In this document: in pieces, positions 1 to 5,274 of the stretch
Position numbering within the stretch: position 1 is the first letter of the stretch
Layout of the letters: each line of letters starts with the position of its first letter
NCBI GenBank assembly: GCA_964415185.1
Contig: CAYPZI010000163.1
Location: 1 to 5,844, forward strand
DNA: 5,844 bases
Direction: 5' to 3'
Source: CAYVBJ01 sp964415185
Lineage (GTDB): Bacteria > Bacteroidota > Rhodothermia > Balneolales > Balneolaceae
Translations under genes and position numbers: made by a program
The notes under the pieces: model-generated
What the model was told of the DNA's origin: nothing
Databases searched by the model: none
The model's input: the letters and a program-made list of their open reading frames with translations, nothing else

Positions 1-15
1 ATTTCGATTCTGTTC

Positions 16-33
16 TCCCGACCGTTGTCGGGA
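16..33. repeat. Small palindrome TCCCGAC-cgtt-GTCGGGA
   Basis: Perfect 7-base inverted arms surround a 4-base loop. Neither strand has a T-run after the stem, so it is not a standard intrinsic terminator. The same arms recur at 5784-5799 near the other edge of the window, in opposite orientation when judged by the flanking TTC and T bases. It is best read as a member of a short interspersed palindromic element. Confidence 0.6.
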
Positions 34-44
34 TCAAACGAATT

Positions 45-158
45 ACGCGGATTTACTTGCGACAGGCTTTGGAAATATTGCTGCAAAACTTTCGATTCTT
101 CTGTGCATCACTTCGCCCATTACGGTTAACTCACATTCTATGCCCTTGCACTTTAAAC
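45..158. repeat. Degenerate dispersed intergenic repeat, copy A
   Basis: ACGCGGATTTA at 45-55 is followed by an ordered set of blocks: CATCACT (106-112), GCCCATT (115-121), CGGT (123-126) and CACTTTAAAC (149-158). The same blocks, in the same order and nearly the same spacing, occur after the symporter (3703-3805). The two copies have diverged and encode nothing obvious. Homology of the 106-158 part is fairly clear; the left part (45-105) is weaker. Confidence 0.45.
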
Positions 159-275
159 TTTAATCAATCATTATGATATGAAATGAGGCTGTCCGGAATG
201 ATGTATTTATCTTTTAAAGAATAATTTGATTATTTCACAGAGATCATAATTTAATCGAATTCTAATATTTACCGT

Positions 276-1274
276 ATGCAACAAGAAAAAAAGTACAAAG
301 CGATTGTCACCCGTGAGACAAAATCCGGATACGGTAACTCTGTTGAAACGCTGTCTATTGATCAATTGCCCGATAACGATGTATTGATTCGTGTACATTA
401 CTCCTCCCTGAATTACAAAGATGCATTATCGGCAAGCGGCAACAAGGCCGTGACCAAACAATATCCTCATACGCCGGGCATTGATGCAGCAGGTATCGTG
501 GTAGAAAGCCGGGACTCAAATTTTAAAAAGGGAGATAAAGTGATCGTAACAAGTTTCGACCTTGGCATGAATACACCCGGGGGATTCGGTCAATATATCA
601 GGGTGCCTGCCGGCTGGATCCTGCCGCTTCCATCCGGCCTTACCCTGAGGGAAAGCATGATCCTGGGCACAGCGGGACTGACAGCCGCAATAGGAATAGA
701 AAAAATTATAAAAGCCGGAATTGAGCCTGATACCGGTAAAATTGTTGTTACGGGTGCTACAGGCGGTGTCGGTTCCTGTGCCGTTGCTATTCTTTCCAAA
801 CTAAATTACCACGTCACAGCAATTACCGGAAAGAAAGACCGGTACGGCTTTCTTGAAACACTGGGCGCCGCAACGATTGGCGGCAGGGATACCGTCTCGG
901 ATGAAAGCGGGAAACCGTTATTAGGCGGGAGGTGGACCGGGGCTGTTGAAACGGTGGGTGGTCGCATTCTTGATACTGTCATCAGGCAGACGGTTCATAA
1001 CGGCGTGGTCACCTGTTGTGGAAATATTCTCGGCCATGAACTCCACACAAACGTCTATCCCTTTATTCTGAGGGGCGTCAGTTTGATGGGAATCGATTCG
1101 GGCATCTGCCTGATGAAAGACAGAAAACGAGTATGGGAATTGCTTTCGGGTAAGTGGAAGCCGGACCATTTTAATATCCTTGCAAAAGAAGTTGAGCTTT
1201 CAGAAGTTCCAAATGAGATAAAAAAAATACTAAATGCCAAACAGGCAGGCAGGGTTTTAATCAATCTTACGTAA
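276..1274 (+). CDS. yhdH: YhdH/AcuI-family NADPH-dependent reductase (MDR superfamily)
   Basis: This 332-residue protein is a zinc-free medium-chain reductase of the YhdH/YhfP/AcuI group, cytosolic and NADPH-dependent. E. coli YhdH (AcuI, 324 residues) reduces acryloyl-CoA to propionyl-CoA; older annotations say quinone oxidoreductase. The GroES-like N-terminal domain (about 1-125) has the family block YSSLNYKDAL (42-51) and PGIDAAG (67-73). The Rossmann domain carries VVTGATGGVGS (157-167), followed by TGK at 184-186, the region that contacts the NADPH phosphate in relatives. PFILRGVSLMGIDS (262-275) is another signature. No zinc-site Cys cluster is seen. The ATG at 276 has no Shine-Dalgarno sequence, only A/T-rich DNA, and the N-terminus matches family length. 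It converges with the response regulator, six bases apart. Family confidence is high; the physiological substrate is not shown by the sequence. Confidence 0.93.
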   Translation: MQQEKKYKAIVTRETKSGYGNSVETLSIDQLPDNDVLIRVHYSSLNYKDALSASGNKAVTKQYPHTPGIDAAGIVVESRDSNFKKGDKVIVTSFDLGMNTPGGFGQYIRVPAGWILPLPSGLTLRESMILGTAGLTAAIGIEKIIKAGIEPDTGKIVVTGATGGVGSCAVAILSKLNYHVTAITGKKDRYGFLETLGAATIGGRDTVSDESGKPLLGGRWTGAVETVGGRILDTVIRQTVHNGVVTCCGNILGHELHTNVYPFILRGVSLMGIDSGICLMKDRKRVWELLSGKWKPDHFNILAKEVELSEVPNEIKKILNAKQAGRVLINLT

Positions 1275-1280
1275 TATTAA

Positions 1281-1691
1281 TCAGGCAATAATATTGCTTT
1301 TCGCGTTGAGTGCCCCCGCATGCATGGCTTTACTAAGCGGGTTTACAAGATCATCTGCTGTAATCGGCTTTACCAGGTAATCGATATAGCGGGTTTTTTT
1401 GGCCCTCTCCCTGTTATAGTTATCCGAGTTGCCCGAAAGATATATCACCGGCACTTCCGAAAATTCACGAATCAATTCCATTGCCTGAACACCATCCATT
1501 TCTCCTTTTAGTGAGATATCCATAAGAATAGCATCCGGGTCCAGGTTTTTAGCCTTTTGTACCGCATCTTCACCGTTCACTGCTTTACCGGCCACACCGT
1601 AACCCAGCTTTTTGAGCAGCCTCTCTTCTACCAACGACAAGAGTACATCGTCTTCAACTATTAGAATTTTACCTTTATTTTCTTTTGACAT
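1281..1691 (-). CDS. Single-domain response regulator (CheY-like receiver)
   Basis: This is a 136-residue stand-alone receiver domain for a phosphorelay. Counting from the chosen start, the acidic pocket is E13-D14-D15, the phospho-acceptor is D58 (in LMDISL), the switch Ser is S86, and the conserved Lys is K108 in YLVKP (105-109), so all catalytic residues are intact. There is no DNA-binding or enzymatic output domain. Such proteins act by binding partners or passing phosphate on. The start is set at 1691 because AGGGA lies six bases upstream; an in-frame ATG at 1712 would add seven residues (MNSQGCH) but would include that ribosome site in the coding region. No kinase is adjacent, so the partner is unknown. 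It is transcribed away from the symporter unit and converges with the reductase. Confidence 0.93.
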   Translation of the reverse strand: MSKENKGKILIVEDDVLLSLVEERLLKKLGYGVAGKAVNGEDAVQKAKNLDPDAILMDISLKGEMDGVQAMELIREFSEVPVIYLSGNSDNYNRERAKKTRYIDYLVKPITADDLVNPLSKAMHAGALNAKSNIIA

Positions 1692-1985
1692 ATGACATCC
1701 CTGACTGTTCATTTTGTATACGGAGAATATTATTAAATTTTTCTAATGTTTGCAAAATAAATTTTACCCGGCTTGAAAAAACAGGAGCCGAAAGTGAAAC
1801 CCTGTTGTCCTGTCTCAAATTTTTCGAACTTTCAGTACCGGGCATTTCCGGTATTTGTCGCCTTAAGCCGGCTGATTCCGGTTCCAATTATAAATGCGTT
1901 TTTCTTTCAAGAGTTAATTCATCACATTTTGTTACTATCTTAAATCCGCAAGAGTAATTGTAACAGATTGGTTTTAAAATAAATG

Positions 1986-2000
1986 AGTCATCCGATGACT
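1986..2000. promoter_or_regulatory. Candidate operator, perfect dyad AGTCATC-C-GATGACT
   Basis: Seven-base perfect inverted arms surround one central base, ending exactly where the putative -33 TTG (2000-2002) of the symporter unit begins. The compact, odd-centred layout resembles sites of GntR/FadR-type regulators, but no such regulator is in the window and the assignment is inference. The position would suit either an activator or a repressor. Confidence 0.55.
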
Positions 2001-2032
2001 TGCGTATATTGGGTACTATATCAATATCTTTG
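2000..2032 (+). promoter_or_regulatory. Bacteroidota-type promoter of the small peptide/symporter unit
   Basis: TATCTTTG (2025-2032) matches the -7 consensus TAnnTTTG exactly. A TTG at 2000-2002 lies 22 bases upstream, slightly longer than the usual 19-21. Transcription would begin near 2039, giving a leader of about 50 bases before the ATG at 2089. An additional dyad, ATATTG (2006-2011) and CAATAT (2022-2027), lies between the boxes and overlaps the -7 element, so a protein bound there would block polymerase. Confidence 0.5.
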
Positions 2033-2046
2033 GGCTAAATAAACCT

Positions 2047-2058
2047 GACACATGTGTC
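2047..2058. promoter_or_regulatory. Perfect 12-base palindrome in the symporter leader
   Basis: GACACATGTGTC is fully self-complementary and sits just downstream of the predicted transcription start, about 30 bases before the small peptide. With no loop it would be a poor RNA hairpin, so a repressor site is more likely than a terminator. It is the third dyad within about 75 bases. Confidence 0.45.
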
Positions 2059-2088
2059 GTATACTCCCAAAAAAATGTTCTGCTTATT

Positions 2089-2196
2089 ATGATTTCTTTC
2101 TACCTGATCATGTTCCTCTTTCCGGTTTTGATCATTCTGTTTTCACTATATCTTGTTTATTTCAAAAAATGGAAGCGACAGTCTCGAAATGGATGA
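2089..2196 (+). CDS. Small single-span membrane peptide, candidate symporter accessory subunit
   Basis: This is a 35-residue frame from ATG to TGA. Residues 2-25 form one uninterrupted hydrophobic span rich in Phe, Leu, Ile, Val and Tyr. It is followed by the strongly basic tail KKWKRQSR (26-33), so by the positive-inside rule the C-terminus should be cytoplasmic. It lies about 50 bases after a TAnnTTTG promoter and ends 29 bases before the symporter, on the same strand. Sodium:solute symporters are known to be paired with tiny membrane proteins encoded just upstream (for example YhdT-PanF, YjcH-ActP and DUF4212 proteins). I do not recognise this one as any of those; it is shorter and has a single span. 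No Shine-Dalgarno sequence is seen, as is usual here. A chance hydrophobic frame remains possible, but length, topology and placement argue for a real gene. Confidence 0.62.
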   Translation: MISFYLIMFLFPVLIILFSLYLVYFKKWKRQSRNG

Positions 2197-2225
2197 ATTA
2201 AACGGCTTCGACCCTGCATATAGCG

Positions 2226-3701
2226 GTGATTTTGAGTATATTGTCTGCTTTTATTATCTATCTCGCGGTTTTGATCGGAATTGGTATTTATTCCAGCCGT
2301 TTTTCTTCAAAAGGAATTTCAGAATTTTTTATCGGCGGCAGGAAAATCAACCGCTTTGTAATGGCCCTTTCGGCTGTTGTATCAGGACGTAGTGCCTGGC
2401 TGCTTCTAGGGGTAACGGGGATGGCCTATTCGCGCGGCCCCTCTGCTATATGGGCTGTTGCAGGTTACATACTGGTTGAACTTTTTCTTTTTCTTTACTA
2501 CGCCCGCAGGCTCAGAAATTTTACGGAAGCCCGGGATTGCATTACCGTTCCGGATTTCTTTGCCGAGCGCTTCAATGATCAAAACGGGTATCTTCGAATT
2601 ACCCTGGTTATAATATTCATATTATTTATGATCGGGTACGTCTCATCACAATTTGTGGCAGGCGGCAAAGCATTTAATTCCGGCTTCGGGTTTTCTTTAA
2701 ATGAAGGGATTCTTATCACCGCTGTAATTGTACTTCTTTATACCGTACTCGGCGGTTTTCTTGCCGTAAGCCTCACCGACCTGCTTCAGGCTGTTCTGAT
2801 GATACTGGCTCTTGTGATTCTGCCAATTTATGCTATTATCGAGGCAGGCGGGCTTCAAAGTGTATTAACCGTCCTTTTGGAAATGGATTCTATCTACGTT
2901 GATCCTTTCGCCATTTCTGCAGGTGCTGCCATCGGGTTTCTTGGTATTGGCCTTGGCTCACCCGGGAATCCCCATATACTTGCAAGATATATGTCGATTG
3001 AATCGCCTAAACAATTGGGGGTGGCCGCAATTACCGGTACGGCCTGGAATGTGATGATGGCATGGGGCGCGGTTTTTATTGGCCTTGCCGGCCGTGTCTA
3101 TTTCCCAGAGGCTGACATGCTGCCGGCAGGCGATACCGAAAATCTCTTTCCCGCCCTGGCACAGCTTCATCTGCATCCGTTTCTTTTCGGAATTGTGCTT
3201 GCAGCCATTTTTGCGGCTATTATGTCGACAGCCGATTCCCAGCTCCTTGTAGCCGCATCCAGTGTTGTGCGCGACATTTACGACAAACTGATAAACAGGG
3301 GAAAAGAAATACCACAAAAAAAACTGGTACTACTGAGCAGGAGTGTTGTGGTTATTTTAGTTATAGTCTCACTTTTCCTGGCATTTGTAGCTGAAGACCT
3401 GGTCTTCTGGCTTGTGCTCTTTGCATGGGCAGGGCTTGGTGCATCCATCGGCCCCACATCCATTCTCGCTCTCTACTGGAAAGGCACCACCCGAGCAGGT
3501 ATTTTTGCCGGTTTGATCACGGGTACAGTCGTTACCTTTGTCTGGTACCTCACACCGGTTCTTAAAAATTTCTTGTATGAACTTATACCTGCGTTTACCC
3601 TCTCACTCATTGCCACCTGGCTGGTAAGCCTCTTTACCAAACCGGAACCGGATACGGAAAAAGCATTTGAAGAAATGTTTGATGAACGGGAGGATTATTA
3701 A
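2226..3701 (+). CDS. PutP-like sodium:solute symporter (SSS family)
   Basis: This 491-residue inner-membrane carrier of the SSS family (LeuT fold, about 13 spans) is close in layout to the E. coli Na+/proline symporter PutP (502 residues). Shared blocks include IGGR (36-39), ALSA (47-50), TVLGGFLAVSLTD (173-185), PHILARYM (249-256), AAIMSTADSQLLV (330-342) and AWAGLGASIGP (400-410). S334-T335 correspond to PutP Na+ ligands S340/T341, and D185 to D187. PutP D55-M56 is replaced by G54-R55 (SGRSAW), so one Na+-linked Asp is absent. The substrate cannot be read from sequence; proline or another small organic solute is plausible. The start taken is GTG 2226. An ATG at 2193 in the same frame overlaps the stop of the small peptide but is followed by TAA at its third codon, so it cannot serve the full protein. 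CTG 2214 is another possibility. Confidence 0.9.
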   Translation: MILSILSAFIIYLAVLIGIGIYSSRFSSKGISEFFIGGRKINRFVMALSAVVSGRSAWLLLGVTGMAYSRGPSAIWAVAGYILVELFLFLYYARRLRNFTEARDCITVPDFFAERFNDQNGYLRITLVIIFILFMIGYVSSQFVAGGKAFNSGFGFSLNEGILITAVIVLLYTVLGGFLAVSLTDLLQAVLMILALVILPIYAIIEAGGLQSVLTVLLEMDSIYVDPFAISAGAAIGFLGIGLGSPGNPHILARYMSIESPKQLGVAAITGTAWNVMMAWGAVFIGLAGRVYFPEADMLPAGDTENLFPALAQLHLHPFLFGIVLAAIFAAIMSTADSQLLVAASSVVRDIYDKLINRGKEIPQKKLVLLSRSVVVILVIVSLFLAFVAEDLVFWLVLFAWAGLGASIGPTSILALYWKGTTRAGIFAGLITGTVVTFVWYLTPVLKNFLYELIPAFTLSLIATWLVSLFTKPEPDTEKAFEEMFDEREDY

Positions 3702-3702
3702 T

Positions 3703-3805
3703 CACGGATTTAACGGATTTCGATGATTGCACAGATTTTGTATATCATTTGCTCATCACTATGCCCATTGCGGTACCCTTTACTCTGCACCTTTACACTT
3801 GAAAC
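3703..3805. repeat. Degenerate dispersed intergenic repeat, copy B
   Basis: CACGGATTTA (3703-3712) and ACGGATTT (3713-3720) form a short tandem directly after the symporter stop. Then come CATCACT (3754-3760), GCCCATT (3763-3769), CGGT (3771-3774) and CACTTGAAAC (3796-3805). These are the blocks seen in copy A at the left edge. ACGGATTT-type tandems of this kind recur between genes in Bacteroidota and relatives, from my general recollection. Function is unknown. Confidence 0.45.
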
Positions 3806-3814
3806 CGCAATGGG
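3764..3814. repeat. Inverted repeat CCCATTGCGGT / ACCGCAATGGG
   Basis: Perfect 11-base arms at 3764-3774 and 3804-3814 enclose a 29-base loop, between two convergent genes. The stem could form in RNA from either strand and might act as a transcript end or stabiliser. It has no T-tract and a long loop, so it is not a standard terminator. The left arm lies inside repeat copy B. Confidence 0.55.
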
Positions 3815-3838
3815 TGCAATGTAACGCGAAGGGAAAAA

Positions 3839-3872
3839 CTCTGCGCATGCCTCGGCGTGACTCTGCGAGAAA
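3839..3872. repeat. CTCTGCG heptad cluster
   Basis: CTCTGCG (3839-3845), CTCGGCG (3851-3857) and CTCTGCG (3861-3867) occur in a row and are followed by AGAAAC. The seven-base units are separated by five and three bases. The group resembles the CTCTGCG/CGCAGAG intergenic repeats I recall from Bacteroidota-type and environmental genomes, here in degenerate form. No coding role is evident. Confidence 0.4.
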
Positions 3873-3942
3873 CAGTATCCTCTTGAACGGCACAGTGTGG
3901 GGGTAGTGTCTTCAACTGTCGGTACCTATACTATAATGGCTA

Positions 3943-5073
3943 CTATCCGTTCTCTATCTCTCTCCGGAATGTAACCCTTCTTTTGTGCTGCCTGCTTTCG
4001 TAGCTGTTCCAGAGTGCCTGTACTGCTTTATTTTCTATAAGCTCAGGATTGGTTTCAACTTCGGTTATACCGTGACGGTTAAAGACATCGTTCATCTCCT
4101 TAAAAATAATGGCTGTCAGTCCTTTGTTTTGGAATTCGGGTTTTATACCTATCAGGTAAAATGCAGCCCTGTTATTTTTTTTGGCAGCTCTTAACAGATG
4201 ATACCATCCCCAGGGATAAAGCGAACCGTTTGCCTTTTGAAGTGCCCTTGAATAGGACGGCATTGTTATGGCAAAAGCCACAAGATTTCCCCCATCGTCT
4301 GCGATACAGTTAATAAAATCCAGATGGATATACGGAATATATTTTTTTTTGAAGTATTCAATTTGTTCAGGCTGAACGGGAACAAAAGTGCTCAATTTGC
4401 TATAGGTTGCATTCAAAAGATTGAACATCTCATCGGCATATCCGAGGATTTCTTTTTTTTCTTTAAAGCGTATGATATGAAGGTTATTCCGCTTCATAAT
4501 CAATTCGGAGAATTTTTTTACCTTTTCGGATGGGCCTTCCTGAGGAATGGTAATTTTGTATTCAACCCATTCATTTGCCTTTTCAAAACCCAGCTTGTAA
4601 AAATGTTCCTTGTAGTAGGGATAATTATACCAGGTAATCATAGTGTTCAGCTCTTCAAATCCATCTACAAGCATACCTGCCTTGTCCATATTTGAAAAGC
4701 CGACCGGGCCCTCGATAAACTTCAGCCCTTGCTCACGCCCGATTTCTTCTACTTTAGCCAACAACGCTTTGGTCACTTCAAGGTCATCGACCGCATCAAA
4801 CCAACCGAACCTGATTTTCGGTTTTTTTTGCTCATTTACCTCCAGCCAGTTGATGATTGCGGCAATTCTGCCAACAGCCTTGCCGTCTTTGTATGCCATA
4901 AAAAAACTCGCATCCGCCTGCTTGTAAGCGGGGTTTTTATCCGGGTCAAAAACTTCAATCTCCTCACTGATGACAGGAGGCACCCAGTAAGGATTATTTT
5001 CAAAGTGTTTGAATTGAAATTTTACAAAATCCCTAAACTCCCTTTTCGAATTTAGTTTTTCAACTTTAATCAT
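3943..5073 (-). CDS. Large GNAT-fold acyltransferase-like protein, uncharacterised family
   Basis: This 376-residue cytosolic protein belongs to a GNAT-fold family I recall from Bacteroidota and some Firmicutes; members are sometimes mislabelled GTP cyclohydrolase. Signature blocks are NPYWVPP (27-33), DPDKNPAY (43-50), RFGWFD (88-93), EGPVGFSNMD (121-130), YNYPYY (149-154) and ETNPELIEN (340-348). The acetyl-CoA pyrophosphate loop appears near the C-terminus as IKPEFQNKGLT (310-320), a variant of the Q/RxxGxG/A motif in which the last Gly is replaced. The length fits two GNAT-like halves, of which only the second keeps the loop. ATG 5073 is the first start after an in-frame TAA. An AAGGAG lies 13 bases upstream, further than normal. 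It follows MarR and a signal-peptide-like microORF on the same strand and may be co-transcribed. Acyl acceptor unknown. Confidence 0.88.
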   Translation of the reverse strand: MIKVEKLNSKREFRDFVKFQFKHFENNPYWVPPVISEEIEVFDPDKNPAYKQADASFFMAYKDGKAVGRIAAIINWLEVNEQKKPKIRFGWFDAVDDLEVTKALLAKVEEIGREQGLKFIEGPVGFSNMDKAGMLVDGFEELNTMITWYNYPYYKEHFYKLGFEKANEWVEYKITIPQEGPSEKVKKFSELIMKRNNLHIIRFKEKKEILGYADEMFNLLNATYSKLSTFVPVQPEQIEYFKKKYIPYIHLDFINCIADDGGNLVAFAITMPSYSRALQKANGSLYPWGWYHLLRAAKKNNRAAFYLIGIKPEFQNKGLTAIIFKEMNDVFNRHGITEVETNPELIENKAVQALWNSYESRQHKRRVTFRREIENG

Positions 5074-5086
5074 ACAGAATTATTTA

Positions 5087-5092
5087 CTCCTT
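5087..5092 (-). promoter_or_regulatory. Shine-Dalgarno AAGGAG of the GNAT gene, unusually distant
   Basis: AAGGAG on the minus strand is the strongest ribosome-binding match in the window, yet 13 bases separate it from the ATG at 5073. No nearer start codon fits, because the frame has TAA three codons before the ATG. It supports this start but with stretched spacing. Confidence 0.45.
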
Positions 5093-5156
5093 GAAATCCG
5101 GAACATATTGTTTAATTGTTGACCGATAAAGTTAAGAAAAAAGCAATTGATAAGTT

Positions 5157-5240
5157 TTAAAAAGCAGCAAATGATTGCCCGCTTACAGCAATGAGCAGGG
5201 GCATTACAAACAAAACAGATAAGAAAGGAGACCCTTTCAT
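5157..5240 (-). CDS. Signal-peptide-like microORF, or remnant of a secreted-protein gene
   Basis: A 27-residue frame lies between MarR (its stop 34 bases upstream) and the GNAT start (83 bases downstream), on their strand. It begins MKGSPF, continues with a hydrophobic core (about residues 6-19, including SVLFVMPLLIAV), and ends in GQSFAAF just before TAA. That is the layout of a Sec signal peptide with an Ala-type cleavage site, but with no mature protein after it. Shifting frame after the T-run at the end adds only about ten residues before another stop. It may be a hydrophobic micropeptide, a leader peptide, or the stump of a deleted secreted-protein gene. No Shine-Dalgarno sequence is seen. 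Coding status is uncertain. Confidence 0.35.
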   Translation of the reverse strand: MKGSPFLSVLFVMPLLIAVSGQSFAAF

Positions 5241-5274
5241 AAGAACGGCGTTAAATTAATTGAGATTTAAAAAG

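Larger units (their letters stand above)
1..275. other. Gene-free left edge with intergenic repeats
   Basis: No convincing coding frame is present on either strand. The stretch holds a small palindrome (16-33) and a degenerate repeat copy (about 45-158) that resembles the gap after the symporter. The last 70 bases before the reductase are A/T-rich and should contain its promoter. I found no exact TAnnTTTG box there; near-matches such as TATCTTTT (208-215) and TAATTTG (222-228) are too weak to call. Confidence 0.6.
1692..2088. other. Divergent intergenic region, operator-rich on its right half
   Basis: This region lies between the response regulator and the small peptide/symporter unit and must hold both promoters. 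The right half (1986-2058) has a clear TAnnTTTG promoter and three dyads. The left half (about 1713-1960) has no convincing gene. Overlapping open frames on both strands lack a good start, a recognisable motif or support from spacing. Small inverted repeats there are AACAGG/CCTGTT (1780-1785 and 1801-1806) and TACCGG/CCGGTA (1836-1841 and 1848-1853). No exact TAnnTTTG was found for the regulator; TATTTTG on the minus strand near 1756-1762 is one base short. Confidence 0.6.
3702..3942. other. Convergent gap filled with degenerate repeats
   Basis: No gene lies between the stops of the symporter and the GNAT protein. The gap contains an ACGGATTT tandem, a second copy of the repeat seen at the left edge, a long inverted repeat and a group of CTCTGCG heptads, listed separately. 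From about 3873 to 3942 I see nothing identifiable. No hairpin followed by a T-run is visible in either direction. Confidence 0.6.

Noticed and set aside
1284..1296. GCAATA-A-TATTGC followed by TTTT, as a terminator for the reductase gene
   Set aside because: The one-base centre cannot form a real loop, the realistic stem is short and A/T-only at its top, and it lies inside the end of the response regulator.
1836..1853. TACCGG-GCATTT-CCGGTA hairpin as a terminator or attenuator
   Set aside because: Six-base stem with no T-run and no gene ending nearby on either strand; common enough by chance.
1675..1887. Minus-strand frame of 70 codons (TTG start, or 56 codons from an ATG at 1845) overlapping the start of the response regulator
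   Set aside because: It resembles a translationally coupled small gene, but has no recognisable motif or ribosome site and an overlap of 17 bases. A similar-sized frame (1685-1957) opens on the other strand, so openness alone means little here.
2958..3317. Minus-strand frame of 119 codons inside the symporter gene
   Set aside because: It is antisense to strongly conserved transmembrane coding sequence, with an unbiased composition rich in His, Cys and Lys and no motif.
3764..3814. Long inverted repeat as ends of an insertion sequence
   Set aside because: Only 29 bases lie between the arms, with no transposase and no flanking target duplication seen.
4324..4695. Plus-strand frame of 123 codons antisense to the GNAT gene
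   Set aside because: It is a shadow of a well-supported gene; its Phe-rich composition comes from reading lysine-rich codons backwards.
4342..4829. T9 at 4342-4350, T8 at 4453-4460 and T8 at 4822-4829 within the GNAT gene as phase-variation tracts
   Set aside because: They are runs of AAA/AAG lysine codons; T7-T8 and A8 runs also occur in the regulator genes here, the frame is intact, and no surface-structure function suggests phase variation.
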